Notes: a model not told the origin generated them from the sequence alone. 64,000 nucleotides of DNA from Helopsaltes ochotensis (GCA_013400155.1 VXBM01000558.1:304428-368427); one strand, 5' to 3'; numbered from the stretch's first letter, positions 37,501 to 50,877 are shown. Program-made: numbers and translations.

Positions 37501-40072
37501 ATACTGCCTGGATGGCTGTGCTACATTTTCAGTGTCCTGGAATTTTATTTAAAAATTGTATACATAACAAATATGGAGTTTCAAATATGGATATGGGCTA
37601 TAGAAAGAAAAACAGATGAGCTCTGTTATGATGGGCTGCAGGCTGCAAAGCTTCAATTTGTTAGCTAGCAGGAGAAACAACAAACACTACAAAGAGATGA
37701 GCTACACAGAGGGATTCAGAGAGGGTAGCCAAGACAGGGTGGTGAGCAGCGCTCAGGAAATGTGCAGAGCAGTGGTTTTACTGCAGCACACATGGTAGAG
37801 AGCCAGGGAAACCTCACCTTTGTACTCCTGCACAGGACTGCCCTAAGGAAATGTGTCGGAAATACGCGTTTGATGTGTTTGGTGGAACTCTGAAGGGCTG
37901 TGATGAACACACACGTTTGTGCTGTTTATAATTGGCAGGCCTCGCAAAGGAATTTTCATTTTATTTGGAATCCAGGAGTGGTTTGGGGAACTGGCAGAGG
38001 GTTAGTATCTGCAAAGCTCCAAGGTATGTGAAGTGCTCAAGGTGCCTGCTCATAGCCTAAATAGACTGTTATGTTGGATTTGTTATGTGTACAAACGTAT
38101 ACATATTCGTTATGTTTGCAAATGGCTGTGTCATGTCACTTGATGGGACATGCCAAGTCCCACCTATGATAAAAGCTAGGCTGTGACACTAAGCTGTTGA
38201 TGGAGAAGGTATATTTTAGCAGAACTCTGTTAATCATAGGTCACTTTTATATTGTATCCTTGTGGCTGCGTAACATAACAAGCTCTCTTTCTCTGACAAA
38301 ATAAGCCAGATTCTTCGACATGGGTGTTGTGAAGCAGAAAAAGAGCCAGTGTATGGTTCTGCAGGTGTTCAAGGTACAGGCTCAGCCATGGGCATCATGG
38401 AATGGCATGTATCTGTATTGTATTTCCTGCTCACTTGATGAGTTCTGTGCTCACAATTAACCAACCCCTGCGTAAATGGCTAAGTAGCTCCTAATAGCCT
38501 CCTGAAGTGAGGCTGCATTGTGTGACATTGTGTTGGTTTTGCCCCAGATCTGGCACATTAACAACGCACTTTTTTATTGTCTCTCCCTCTCTCCATATTT
38601 TGTTTTCTTCGGTGTGTTCATGTGTGGCAACTGGAAAAGGGAGCTTCAGCTGGTGGCACGGTGCTTTTTTCACGATCAAGTATAGGACGCTTGCTGTATT
38701 TGGGGCAGATTTTTAGGCAACTTTGTAAAATGAATCACCGAATTAAAAAAAACCCATTACCACTTCCACCATTTTTATCTCTCAGAGTTGGAAATGTGGA
38801 ATAAATCTTGTAAAGTACTAAAACAGAAATTACATGAAAACTTTTGTCTTTTTAAAAAAAGTTATGCTTAAATCCTCTTAGGAGCTACACTGACATTAAC
38901 ATTCTTTTTTTCCTAGGTGGTGGCATTAGCATGAACATCAAAAATATTTGTTGGCAAACTGACAGATATTTTGTGATTAATGCCATTTCATTTCACACAC
39001 ATAGGTTAAATGTACAACAAGCAGAGGGTTCAATTCACCTTTTTTTTTCCCCCTTGCCCTTTCTAGCATAAAGTACATAAACCTTGGAAGATAATTTTTA
39101 ACCTAGGAGTTACCCATTTATTAGCAGAGTTGAAAGCAGGATACGTTAAGTAGTTGTTTCCTGACCTCGGAGAGAGCTGCCTGTGTGCTCTCAGATCTGT
39201 GTCCAATAATTGGCCCTACCTAGGGGGAAGAAAAGAAAAAAGAAACTACACAAACTGACTGAATGACCACTGAAGGGTGCTTCCAGAGTAATAGCTGGCT
39301 TCTGGCAATGCTCCTGTTCATGTGACATAGTTTGAAATACCTTTCTTGTTACCCAGGGGTAGCTTCTATCTTAAGCTTTTAAAAGGTCATTGTTGAAAAG
39401 CAGGAATATTGATTAGTTAGTGGGCTGAATTTTTAATCTTAGCATTTATGTTGTGATCAAAAGGTATTAAAAGGCCTTTCAATAAGTGAAAATGTGTGTG
39501 TGAGAGAGATTTAATTTTCTGAACTTCACTATATACAGGTATACCAGACTGCTAATAGCAAACTTTGCTCTTTAGATAAATTACTTAAAATATTTTTTTC
39601 TGTAGGATTTTAGAGTTATCTTTAGATTGTGTCATGCCTATGTACAAAATCTGCTTAATCTGTCAGGTTAATGCTTTTGCCTTGAGCTGGCTTCCATGGC
39701 CAGGCATTCCATTCTAACTCTCTTTAGCTCCTCAGCTACTTGCACAATGCCTTTGTCCTGGAGAATCATTCTGGAGTGCCTTCAGTTTTGTTGATTTTCA
39801 CTTAGCCTAAACTGATTTGGATGAAGTGAATTCAATTATAATGCGAATGCTATGTCAGAGGAGAAAATAATCTCTTCTGGAGGGATGATGCCTTTTGGAA
39901 GGTTTAGTATGTGTACTTTAAAAAAGAAGTTTGATTGATTCTTTGACATTTTTCTTCTGCTCTTCTGAAGTTAATTAACTCCAGAATAAGTAGAAATGAG
40001 ACCATTTGAAAAATCCAGCTTTTTTCTTTTATGTAATTTGTTTGCGTTTTACATTTTGCGTATCTTGATTGG
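31534..40072 (+). other. FREM2: Intron 2 segment, largely unique sequence
   Basis: About 8.5 kb of AT-rich intron in which I cannot name a transposon. A perfect 13-bp inverted repeat lies at 36771-36800. The open frames at 31697-32080, 31851-32159, 35759-36037 and 38491-38804 carry no domain or signal and overlap one another on opposite strands. A conserved non-coding element could be present but would need alignment to be seen. Confidence 0.55.
36771..36800. repeat. Perfect 13-bp inverted repeat with 4-nt loop
   Basis: TAATACAGAGTTA (36771-36783) and TAACTCTGTATTA (36788-36800) are exact reverse complements around the loop AGTG. The arms have no mismatch. No flanking target duplication or known element is visible. 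Confidence 0.9.
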
Positions 40073-40623
40073 TGTGCTGGATTTGACTGGGGTAGAGTTA
40101 ATTTTCTTCACAGTGGCTGGTATGGGACCATGTTTTGTACTGGTGCTGAACACAGGGTTGATAACATAGTGTTGTTTTTGTTAGTGCTGAGCAGGGCTTA
40201 CACAGAGCCAAGGCCTTTTCTGCCTTTTGGACTGCCACGGTGGCAAGGAAATTGAGGTCTGGGAGGGGACACAGCCAGGACTAGTGACCCAAACTGGCCA
40301 AAAGGATATTCCAGACTGTGTGAAATCCTACTCAGTATATGAAGAGGGGGAAGAAGAAGGAAGGGGGGGACATTTGGAGGGATAGCATATGTCTTCACAA
40401 GTCACTGGAGATGACTGAACACCTGCCTGCCCATGGGAAGCAGTCAATTAATTCCTTGTTTCGTCTGTGTGCATGGCTTTTGCTTTCCCTATGAAACAGT
40501 CTTTATATCAACCCATGAGTTCTCCAGATTTTACCTTTCTGATTTTCTCCCTGATCCCACTGGTTGGGGAATGAGGGAGCAGCTGTGTGGGGCTTGGCTG
40601 CTGGCTGGGGTTAAACCACAACA
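40073..40623 (+). mobile_element. Solo LTR of an avian endogenous retrovirus family
   Basis: The element opens TGTGCTGGATTTGACTGGGG and closes GGTTAAACCACAACA, so it has the TG...CA ends of an LTR. It matches from memory a common avian LTR family: TTAATTTTCTTCACAGTGGC near the start, GGGAGGGGACACAGCC at 40260-40280, GGATATTCCAGAC near 40305, a TATA-like TATATGAAG near 40336, and ATGGGAAGC near 40434, followed by the region leading to the polyadenylation site, where the signal is degraded (CTATGAAACAG near 40490). No internal viral genes flank it, so it is a solo LTR left by recombination. The five bases on either side do not match, so no target site duplication is visible. The exact family name needs a repeat search. 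Confidence 0.85.
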
Positions 40624-43600
40624 GTCCTTTTTGCCCCTAAAAATGGGGCAAACCACAGAAGGGAAAAAGGTAGGACTGAAAAACAGTGAGGCTGAAAAAC
40701 TGCTACAGCAAGGAAAAATTTGCACCTACAAAACATTCCAAATAAATATAACCAGCTGTCTCTTTTGCATTTCTCTTCAATGGGAGAAGGTAAGATACAC
40801 AGTCAGAATAGACATCAACAGCAGAGATAAGAGTTTGGCCTGGCCTTTCTGAGGATAGATCATGTATCTAAAATGTTCAAGAATGGATAATGTTGAAATG
40901 AACTTCCCTACAGGTGGGTTAGTGCCTTTGAGGTTAGCCAGTAGATGTCATCACAAGACTGAGTGTCTATGTCCAGGAGCTGTGCAGCACCCTTCCCTAA
41001 TCCTGCACACACTTGCCAGCTCATGACTGGTAGAAACCTCATTGCAGCACTTGAGTGTGTATTTTCTGGCTGGCAGCAGGTGTGGGCTAACAAAGGAGTT
41101 CAAAGTATAAGTCATCTACAGAGGAAGGGCTACTAGCTGAGACACCGTTCCAACAAACTGATTCTCCTTGAGCTCTGCTGGTAGCATGTGAGAAGTTTAA
41201 AAGACTTTTTTTTTCAATAGAGAAAGGTAACAGTGATGCCTGTGGGAATTAGGAAATAGCACTGATAGTAAACTCACTAACATAAGGGCTCACTAGTGTC
41301 TTATAGATAAGATCATAGATATATTTACACCTACAGCTGCAGAACCTCACCTGTGTAATGTGTTCCAGAATGGAAGGGTATGATCTGAAAAAGTGTCCAG
41401 TGTTAATCTTATCCTGTCCTTCCTGAGTAATTATAGGAAGTTTACCATTGATTTTATGAGAGGAAAAGGGTTAAAAAAACCCCAAACAACCCTTTACTGA
41501 ATTTTAGTTTTAAAAATGTATTCCCAGTCCTCATAGTCAAGCTAATTGTTTTAAGAATGAATTGCCTAAATATACCCATCTTGCAATAATAATCCAAATA
41601 CAGTAGAACCAAGAGGTAACCTTCTGGTCTCTAGCTGTCCCTTCACTACAGTCCAGGTTTTCCACAGGCCCCAAAGCCAGCCTGCAATGATGTCTGGTTT
41701 CCATAACCTTATGCACTAGTTGTCAGCACTTTGGCATCTAAATCACATCAATACAGTGTTCTTTTTCTTCTGAAATCTGTAAGCATGCTGTTCTGTGGTA
41801 GCATATGTATGACCTGCCCTGTGTATGAATCTCAGTAAGTTAACACTCTCAGACAATCATCACAGAAGCAGCTGTGGTGGTTTAAGATGTCCTTGTCCTT
41901 CAGCTGTTCAGTACTAAACTGCTGCTGGAGGCTACGTCCCGTGCAGGATGAGGGGAGACAACAGAGCTGTCTTTCTCTGGTTCAGCATAATGCTTACCTC
42001 AGTTACCTTAACTTTTTGATGAAGAGGCTTTAAGTTAAGCTGGTTAATTTGTGCTGCAATAGATGAGAGAGGCTCACAAGATCTGTTGATTTATATTGCT
42101 AGAGGAAGCCCTCAGCAAAGGAGAAGAAACAAGTAGCCAAGGTATATCAGCTTCTAATACCATCTCATTAATTTCTTTAATGAATGTCTGGCTGCAGCCT
42201 AAAACTAAATATATCAATTTAAACAGCTGCAGTGGTATAGATAATCTTCTTCATATGCTCACTCACTGCAGTGTTTTACAGTATTGCCCCGGTCCAAGAC
42301 TAACTGGACACCAAAATCTCTGGCTTGCCATTTGCTCATCTCTCAGGATTCCCAGCTGCTCCTGTCCAATAGATACATGTATAGTGGAGTGTGACTTTAG
42401 TGCCCTGAAACCAGAAATGAAGACACAACATTAAATCCTCTGCATTTTGCATCATAGCCTTATAAAACAGGAATTGTATTGATTCTTACAAGAGTTTACT
42501 TGAACTCAAGAATCCCTTTAGACTTCGGATGCGTAGCTGCATCTGCTATGGAATTTCCACCTGCCTGTAGTAATTCATCATCTGCCTATAGCATCTAAGT
42601 TCAGTTTTCACTGGAGTGTGCAGCATTTTGTTTACTGCAATTTGTCCGTGACAAGTCCCACAGAAAGCAGCAGTGCCCATGGAAAGCTAGCTGCCAGGGA
42701 AATTCTGGCTCAGAGAAAGAGAGAAACCCCTGAGAGTTTTCTGGTATGAATGCTTGTCTGGCCAGCTTTGCCGGTACCGGGGAGGACAGGTGGGAAGCAC
42801 CATCTCCCCATCTTCATTCTGTATTCCTCTATTCCATAGTGCCAGTCCTTCCCTTCATGAGAGGACAAGGTCTTTAAGGGTATCCAGTGCACAGAAGTGA
42901 GATGACTGCTTGTGTCCTGCTTTAGTTATCTGAAGCAGTCTGAGAACAAGCAAAGACTGGTATTGTACTAAGGAAAATTTAGCAAAAGAAAGCAAAGTAG
43001 CTTGGTAGAAGGAAAGTATCAGCTCCAAAGGGAAATTCATTATAGTAGTAGAGAGTACTGTTTGTACAAATGCTGCAATAAAACAAACTTACTGGTTACT
43101 CGCCATAAATTGCTTTCATGGTGCTCTTTCTTCCAAATCTTTTAGGGTGCCTGATAATAACCAACTCATGATAATTCTTGTATAAAATGAAATGTTTTGT
43201 GTCATAGTCTCTCTGTTATTTTTTGTAGGAACCTCATTTTTGTTACTAGAGACCAATTTTGACATTTTGAAGTTTTGCAAATTTCATATTTATTTTAGTG
43301 CCTGAATTGACTGTTTGGTAAAGACTTTAGTCCTAAATGTACTAATAACACCAACAAATCTCTTTAAAATGCAGGTTATTGGTATTGAAACTGTCAGTCT
43401 GAGAAATATGATAAGATTACAAGTCATAGCAGAGGCTTTGTTAAATGAAAATGTGTGACATAATAAAGCATTCAGCATAAAGTTTTATTTTCAATTTGTA
43501 AACTGCTTCATGACCATTTTGCAAGATGCACAGTATTTTCATGCTGTCTTTAGTTTCACTTATCAAACAGTCAAATAGTCGAATAGTCTCTTTCCTTCCC

Positions 43601-45652
43601 CTATGTTATGCCTGCAGTTAGATAAGGAGTACACAGGTGTTGCTTGTGGTAAAATCATGCAACTGTCAGCACAAGACAAGTTGGAGTGGAGAGTGAGGAC
43701 TGCTTTTTAGCAGCAGTTTTCTGGCACAGGATCCATAATCTACTATTAAATAGAAATGGATATCTGAAAGTTTTACAAATTACATGGTTTTGAAAACCCA
43801 TTTGAAGGGCATTAAAGGATTTATATCTGAACAGATGTCCAATATGGTATTCAGCTGTCTTGAAATAAGAATGGATAAACTAAAAAACTTCAGAAATGTT
43901 TTGGGAACTGGGAAATAGAGCTTGAAACCATATTTGCTTGATAGCATATGCAGAAATTTGTGGAACTTCATGTTATTGATGGAGTTTATTGATAGTTCCC
44001 TGTACTGTCAGTATTACTTTGCATTCCAAATTTTTGTTTGTTGATGATCATAGTTAACATTTACAGAACTCTTTGTAGTGTTTTTAGGTTTAGGAATCTG
44101 TCTTGATGGATAAACTGTCAAGTTCTTCTAAGATGCGAGCCTGGAGATGGCAAAGAGAATGTGTTCCTGATAAAGCACAGAGCATTGCACTGGGAGAGGG
44201 AAGCAGCCTTACAGAACGTGTCGGGACATGACTGCTGGTGTGGCTGTTCTCTTCTGTGTTGGTTCTTACTGCATTCCCCCCCACCCCTTCCTATAGTATC
44301 CAAACACCTTTCAGTAGTACATGAGCAAACATGATTAGCATCTGTCACAAAATGTTCTTTCTTTCATCCTTTCCTTGGGGCAGAACTGTGTGTGCAATGT
44401 AACCTAGCACTTTTTTTTTTTTTTAAATGTGTTTGTTACACTATTATTATGTTTGTTAAAGAGAAATCAAAGGTGTATACTCTGACTCAAATTAGAAGAT
44501 TTGTGCTTTATTTCTGTGGGAGTTCATTTTACAAACTCAGACCAGCTCCCAAGTAGGCTGTGTTTCCTGCGCAAACAGGCTTTACCTTCAGGAGAAAAAC
44601 AAAATCTATTATGCCTGAGGAGTATTGACTAGCCAGTTGAACTTTAAGCAGTGTTTTAAATATGGTCAGCCCAGAATAATGAGCCCCTTGGAAGAATGTT
44701 TTTTTGGTTTAAACGTAAGTCAAAGTTCACTGTGAAGTCATCAAAAACTGTTTAACAAAAAGACTGGACACACCCTTTAAAGTCTCTGTTGGTCAGATGA
44801 ATGGGAGTGTTTGGTTATCATTTAGCATTCTCTGTTGACTAAAGGGCACATGTTAGAGATACATCACATCACTGTGACCATGAGAGAGTGATAAAAACAA
44901 GTATAGCCTTTTTTTTCTGTAATTAATGATAAAAGCAAAGCCTTTCCTTGTGTCATAATCCTTTTGGCCATCAAACCTAAAACAATCTGAGTTGTTTCAG
45001 AAGAAACCTATTCTTGTTACATTATCGTAACCAAAATTAGGCCTAAGTCACCATCATCAAAATCAGAAATAGGCCAAATACATATTAATTTTTCCAAGTT
45101 AGTATCTTGGACACAATGAAATTTAGTTTCAGTCCTGGCCTACCACAAACCCTGATTTAAAGTTTACAGGCACAATACAGTTCTATGGTGAAAACACTTG
45201 CTGTCAAATGTTCAATACAATATGTGCTTCCTTACACTTTCTTTAGAGATGCCACCTCTATGCAGTGATATCTACAAATAGTGCTTCCTGCCATCTGTTT
45301 GCTCATAAGTTTGCCCTCTTCCATTTCTTCAGCATGATAAACTATCTCCCAATTAAGAGGAAGGTTTAAGACTGATATGTTGTATCACATACTAGATATA
45401 TCTGTCTTCAAAGGGAAGTTGGTTAGTGTAGAGGATTTTTACCTCTGTATCAGGTGAGGAGATTCCTATTTATGGTTTCACAATTCTAAGATCAACTTTC
45501 ATTTACTATTGCAAAGGGCCAAATTTTTGGGCTTGACTGATGTTGAAAAAGAAGATTTGAGATTTCCTTCTACCTATTGATCATGACAGGACAGCTGTTT
45601 TGTGCATGTAATCTGTTCTTAAAAAGTGGGCATACCGGAACATAAATCAGAT
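40624..45652 (+). other. FREM2: Intron 2 segment, nothing recognised
   Basis: This is AT-rich intronic DNA. GTGGTGGTTTAA occurs at about 41874 and also near 33072; it is too short to assign to an LTR. The small open frames (42096-42434, 44118-44348 and others) are not supported as genes. Confidence 0.55.
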
Positions 45653-45797
45653 TTCACAGATTCATAGAGTATTCTGAGTTGGAAGGGACCATAAGGATCA
45701 TCAAGTCCAGCTCTTAAGCACATGGCCCATACAGGGATTGAACTGACAATTCTGGTGTAATTAGCACCATGATCTAACCAACTGAGCTCATCTCAGT
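45653..45797 (-). mobile_element. tRNA-Ile-derived SINE with CR1-like tail (TguSINE1-like)
   Basis: Read on the minus strand, the 5' head follows tRNA-Ile(AAU): an A box GAGCTCAGTTGG (complement of 45779-45790), the anticodon arm GGTGCTAATTACACC with AAT in place, a B box GTTCAATCC (complement of 45735-45743), and the 3' acceptor strand GGGCCAT. A short linker leads into a CR1-like tail containing GGACTTGATGATCCTTATGG and CCCTTCCAACTCAGAATA, ending in TCTATGAATCTGTG. This head-tail order is that of the passerine SINE family mobilised by CR1. The acceptor 5' strand is eroded, so this is not a working tRNA gene. No target duplication is clear. Confidence 0.85.
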
Positions 45798-48016
45798 TTT
45801 ATTTGAAAGTATATTCAAGGTCATTTCAGCTACTTCACTTCTAGTAGCTGATTGGAGTTTTGAGAGAAATCTATTGTATTGTGCAGAGGCAGTGTATGCT
45901 TTAGTGGTGACAATCTCTGCAGAAAAAGAAAAGATTTTCTTTTGTTCTCTGTTGGTTTCTGGTGGCTGTGGAGATGTTGCTGGAGAGAAACTGTTGTATC
46001 TCTGAAGTGTGAAAACATGTAAGTGTGAGCTAGATGCCCATTTATCCCAGAATTGCCATGTCACCTACAATGCTTTTACATCTTTAGTCAGTTAATGCCT
46101 AAAAAAAAAAATTAGAGCTGTTTCATAGTTCCCAATTGACTGAATGATAGAGCCACAGTTAACCTTTCTGCTCTTGTTTTTCAAAAGATCACGTGCCTCC
46201 AATATTTGGGAGTATAAAATTGTTGTTAATTCTTTGCTCTCCTTAGGTTCAGAAAATGTTTCCCATCCTCTAAGTATTTAGGATTTGGAAAGACTGAAAT
46301 AAAGATAGGACATGCATTTTCCTAATGAAAACCAAAACTCTTTCTATGTGTTTTCAAACTCTACTATAGGAATAACCTGCAATCAATTTCTTTCTGATGA
46401 ATTTATTCTTTGTACAAATACTTAGATCAAAAATGTAGTAACATTTACCTTCTACTTAAAATTCTACTTATTGAAAAAGGAAAATTTTTTTGCTTGTTTT
46501 ATTTTTTAATGGTATAATGCTTCCATAGGGAAAAAAAAAAAGTTGGTGAGAAATTGTGAAGTTTGCACGTCTGGATTTATATTCTGGTGAGTTCCATCCC
46601 CCATGACAGCAGGGTTGAAACTAGATGATTTTTATAGTCCCTTCCAACTCAAACCCAAACCATTCCGTGAAAAAGCTCTCAGAACTTCTTTGTACCCTTA
46701 AGTGAATACTCATGTTATTGATGTGTAATTTGAAAGCTCTATTTTGTATACAATTTTATAATGAAATCCTACCCACTTGATAGATATGAGGTTAATGACA
46801 TGGGACTACAGCACTTGGGATTTTGGAAGTAAAGTTTTTTCCTTCTCCTCTCCATCTAAGTTCAGGGGACATCTGAGATTCCTACAGTTGTACTCCCACC
46901 ACAGTGCTGTTGTATAAGACAAGGTGTTATGCGTTCCAATGTTTGCCAAGCAAAGCTAGAAAACCCCTTTTTAAGTAAGAAGGCAACAAGAGGAAGCCCT
47001 TTCTTTTGTGTGTGTTTGGCCTTGTTAGCTAGTTGTATTTTGCATTTAATATTTGGATTTTTTTCAGTATAAGCCAGAAAATATTTCACAAGGTTTCTTG
47101 TATATAAAAATACAAAATTGCTATGTATGAAAGAAAGCAAAAAATAGTATTCTGCAGGAAGCTACTCTGCAGGTTTGTAACATTTATCTATAATTGGCAA
47201 ATAGAGGAACTGATAAATACCTGATAAAGTTTTTTCATCTATACACCCAGTGAGATAATTAAATAATGAAGCCAGTTGGTCTTGGTGTTGATCATTATGT
47301 TTCTTGTAATGAGGTACAGAAATGTCATGCTGGTGCCCCTTATCCTTCAGATTTTATTGCTGGCTTTTTTCATTCATGGACCTGTTTTCTGTGTTTCTGG
47401 GATGATTGCCATCACCTTTTGTGTGTGGGTTGTGCATGTTTTAAAGATGGATTCTTACATTCTCCTAATGCTACCAAGCAGGAAGCAAGCCTTGCTTGGT
47501 TGTAGGCTCAGACTAATCTAAAACCAGTGCCATTGAATCAGTTATGAGATTCTTTCCATGCTCTCCTTGATTTTTGTCTAGAGGATATGGTGATTATCTT
47601 GCATGCACTGTAAGATACTGTTAAAACATCTCTACATTTAAAACTAATTTGAACAAACATGAAATTATGAGAGAGTTTAATTGTTAGAGAGGTTAATGTG
47701 AAATTTATTTTGTCTGTTTGTGTGTCTTAGTTACATTTACTGTAACATGATCGAGAGGAACAAAGAAAACTAAAGAACACCTTGTTCAGATTCATCCTGC
47801 TCTCAGTGCATTTTCTTCCCTGTGTTTGCCCTGGTGTCTGTCATAGGCAGATCTGTTTATTCTTTAATACAAAAATAAATAATGAAAAAAGGATCTTCCA
47901 GCAAATATCTCTTTCTGGGTCAATCATTCACATAGCTTATCTATATGAATACGCCAATAGCCATAGGAATACTTTATACTGGAAAAGGTCACTTGTTTTT
48001 TTTGCAGGACTAGTGT
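45798..48016 (+). other. FREM2: Intron 2 segment with one short CR1 scrap
   Basis: AT-rich intron containing the CR1 3' end at 46590-46670. Two overlapping open frames at 47266-47521 encode Cys/aromatic-rich and hydrophobic peptides; I find no start context, splice sites or family for either. Confidence 0.55.
46590..46670 (+). mobile_element. CR1 LINE 3' end fragment, sense
   Basis: GTTCCATCCCCCATGACAGC, then AGGGTTGAAACTAGATGATT, then TCCCTTCCAACTCAAACC and CATTCCGTGA follow the sense order of the CR1 3' UTR and terminal repeat. It is about 80 bp, 5'-truncated. Confidence 0.8.
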
Positions 48017-48335
48017 CATAGAATCCCAGAATTGTAAAATGCTTTGGGTTAGAAGGAACCCTAAAGGTCACCCAGCTCCAACCCACCTGCCATGGGCAGG
48101 GACACCTTCCACTAGACCAGGTTGCTCAGAGCCCCATCCAGCCTGGCCTTGAACACTTCCAGGGATGGGGCATCCACAGCTTCTCTGGGCAACCTGTCTC
48201 ACCCCCTTCACAGTAAAGAATTTCTTCCTAGTGTCACATGTAAGCCCACTGTTTTATGGTTTAAAGCCATTCCCCCTTGTCTATCAATCACTGCATGCCT
48301 TTGTAAAAACTCCCTCTCTGTATATATACATTTTT
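48017..48335 (-). mobile_element. CR1 LINE 3' fragment, antisense
   Basis: The + strand starts CATAGAATCCCAGAATTGTA and continues GGTTAGAAGGAACCCTAAAG, CATGGGCAGGGACACCTTCC and CCAGGTTGCTCAGAGCCCCA, all antisense CR1 3' UTR segments in the expected order. It is one of the better-preserved copies here. The open frames inside it (48122-48385, 48165-48374) are by-products of the repeat. Confidence 0.9.
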
Positions 48336-50649
48336 CATGTCTATATAGTACGTGTGGAAGGGACACTCAACTGAAGCATTGCTGAAAGGGGAAATAATAC
48401 ACAGATCTTGAGTTACAGATGAGACCTGTATTTCTTGTCCTTTATTCTGTTGTGAACTTAAGATGTTGAATGATTTAGTAAATCAGATGCAATTATTGAT
48501 ACATTTAGAACTGACTCCCTTAACATATTTCTCAAGATAAAGAAATCTGTGAAAACAAAGTGTATTTTTAATTTCCTAATACTTATCTAGATATTCACAT
48601 TTAACATGTTAGTACAAATGAGTCAAACAAACCAGGCTTCTGACCATTTAGTTTCTTTTTTAAATTATACATTCACTTTAGGATTCATTCCAGTGGGTGC
48701 TTTATAAGCTACATGTTTGTGTGTGTTTTAGGTAGATATCTGTCAGTGTGTAATACAAAGCACGAGTTTAGGAGAATTAATTTTTGTAGAGGGTTAGATT
48801 TTTCTATGTGTATTTTTCCTATTAGGACATCAAATCGGTTTGTGGAGTGACTTCTTACCTCTAAAGGGGGTGGCTGGTGAGCAGTTAGATGCAAGGTAGT
48901 GCCTCAGAAATGATCAAAAGAGCAAATTGCAATATTAGAGAAAGCTCTGTCCTACAGTCACATTAGTGTCCTGGCCTGTGGGTCTGATGGAAATGGGCCT
49001 TAACAGAAAGCCTGGCTATCTGTAGGAATAACCTTGGAAAGCATTTTGAGGCAGGAACTTTTATGATCTCTTTGAGTGGTTGCCACAACAATTCCTGCCT
49101 TCTCTCAGGAATCATTTTCATGTTGTTAAAAGTGATGTGATTTGTGTCACCATCAAAGCATGTGTTGCTTGGTTTCACTCTCTGTAAGGAGTCAGACTTA
49201 GGGATGAAGTTGTTTTGTAGTGGAAATAACATGGAAAACTGGCTTTTCAGGTTAAGGGCCAGATTAACATACTGATTTATACCAGCAAGGAATGTCAGCA
49301 TGAGGGATTGTTTCCAGCATCAAGAGACAGCACTGCTGCCAAGCACAGCAGTCCCACTTTCTCTCCACCCCTGGTATTTATCACTGCTGATGCTTCCCTT
49401 ACTCTGGCACAAACACCGTTACTGTTGTGCCATGAACTCTGGGTCAGGGAAAACACCCAGATTAAAATTAAACTGTTTCCTTCCACATTTAGTTCTGCTA
49501 GAGATCATTTCCTTAGAGTGGTTCCTTAGATGGCCATACAACCGCTTGTGCCAGCTCCAGGGAGGGGACAGAGGAGGAGCTAGGGCTGAGAGCCTGTGGG
49601 GGAACAGGGAGTCCTCGATTTCTTAGGCAGTGCTTAGTCTGCATTTGCTGGATGCACACAGGAAGCTGTGGCTCAGGGATGCATTTTCAGTCAGTTTAAT
49701 CCAGTCTGAGACCAACACCTAAATGGATACTGCCTCCCTCAGAACTTGTCCTGCTCTGAGACATGTTCCTGTCCCACCCTGTTTGCCTGCTGTTTCAGGC
49801 TACGTGTTTGATGCAGGCAAACATCCACACATTCATCCCAAAGATATAGTGCCAAGAGGTAGGGCTTGCAAATTTCCCTTTTAGTAGTAGAGTCAGATGC
49901 CATGTAACATGTTTGTTTTTCAATCTGCATACTCCCCTCTCTGAGGAAATTTTTATGTGTAGTTTGTGCTAGATTGAACACAGATGAAGTTAGATGACTA
50001 AATGCAGGTTTCTGAATGTGTCTGGTTGTCAAAGGTCCCAGTGTGGTCCATGAAAAGATGGTACAGATTGGAATTGCAAAACTATTTAGCCAATGCAAGT
50101 GTTTCTTTATGATGAGCTGAATAGTTTTCCAGACTCTTCTGGACATGTTTCACTTCCCTCAGCATAGGACCAAGTGTACTGTGAGGGCTCCAGCCAACCT
50201 GCCTGACCTCTGTCCAACCCTGCCAAAGGGCATGGGTTTCCTGTTAATCATGTGTTATATTTGCCAGCTGTCTGCAGATGTCTCGGATACCTTAAAGGGT
50301 CTCAAATAACCCTGAATACTTATCTTTAAACAGTAGGATACAAATCCACTGACTAGCCTTCCCTGGATATAATGGATGCTTAGGATGGCTATCTTAGGGA
50401 TGCAGACATCTACCTCATCCAAAGTTAGGTGAAAAAAAATCTCAGTAAATGCTTTTCAAAAAAATCTGTCTAACATAGCATGAGTGTAATTCAGTACAGT
50501 AAATGTCTCCCTATATAGAGAGTTCTGGAGAGAAAGTGGATGAAGGCTTCCAGCTGCTGCTGGCAAGAACAGTGAAGGGACTGAAGTTACTAGAACCAGC
50601 AGGTCTACAGCCTGGATCACTCCTAACAGGGGAAGGATTTGGGTTGTGT

Positions 50650-50685
50650 TTATAACTGTGAGCTAATTACAGCTCACAGTTATAA
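50650..50685. repeat. Perfect 15-bp inverted repeat with 6-nt loop
   Basis: TTATAACTGTGAGCT (50650-50664) and AGCTCACAGTTATAA (50671-50685) are exact reverse complements around the loop AATTAC. The stem would be stable in RNA on either strand. No known element identity. Confidence 0.92.
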
Positions 50686-50811
50686 TCATACTTAGTGAGG
50701 TGTAAGTGTCGTTATTGCAGTAAAGGGTAGCACAAGTATAGAAGTTCAGTGGAGAGAACAGAGAAAAGAATTCCACAGACATCAAAAAGAGTTTTCTGCT
50801 CAGGATAGAAC

Positions 50812-50877
50812 CTCTTTTCTTTTCTTTTTTTTTTTTTTTTTTTCTAGTATTTTTTTTTTTTTTTTTTTTTTTTTCCC
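50812..50877. repeat. Double poly(T) tract
   Basis: Two T runs, about 19 and 25 long, are separated by CTAGTA and followed by CCCAG. It is low-complexity DNA; the pyrimidine tract with a following CAG resembles a splice acceptor, but no exon follows that I can support. Confidence 0.85.

Noticed and set aside
40433..40852. 139-codon + open frame
   Set aside because: Its first part is inside the LTR and the rest is ordinary intron; it has no viral or host protein features.
45720..45797. Functional tRNA-Ile gene on the minus strand
   Set aside because: The A and B boxes are present but the 5' acceptor strand is eroded and the sequence runs directly into a CR1-like tail, so it is a SINE head.
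47266..47521. Two overlapping open frames, one strongly hydrophobic, possibly a small membrane protein
   Set aside because: AT- and T-rich DNA gives hydrophobic frames by chance; there is no start context, splice signal, domain or repeat identity.
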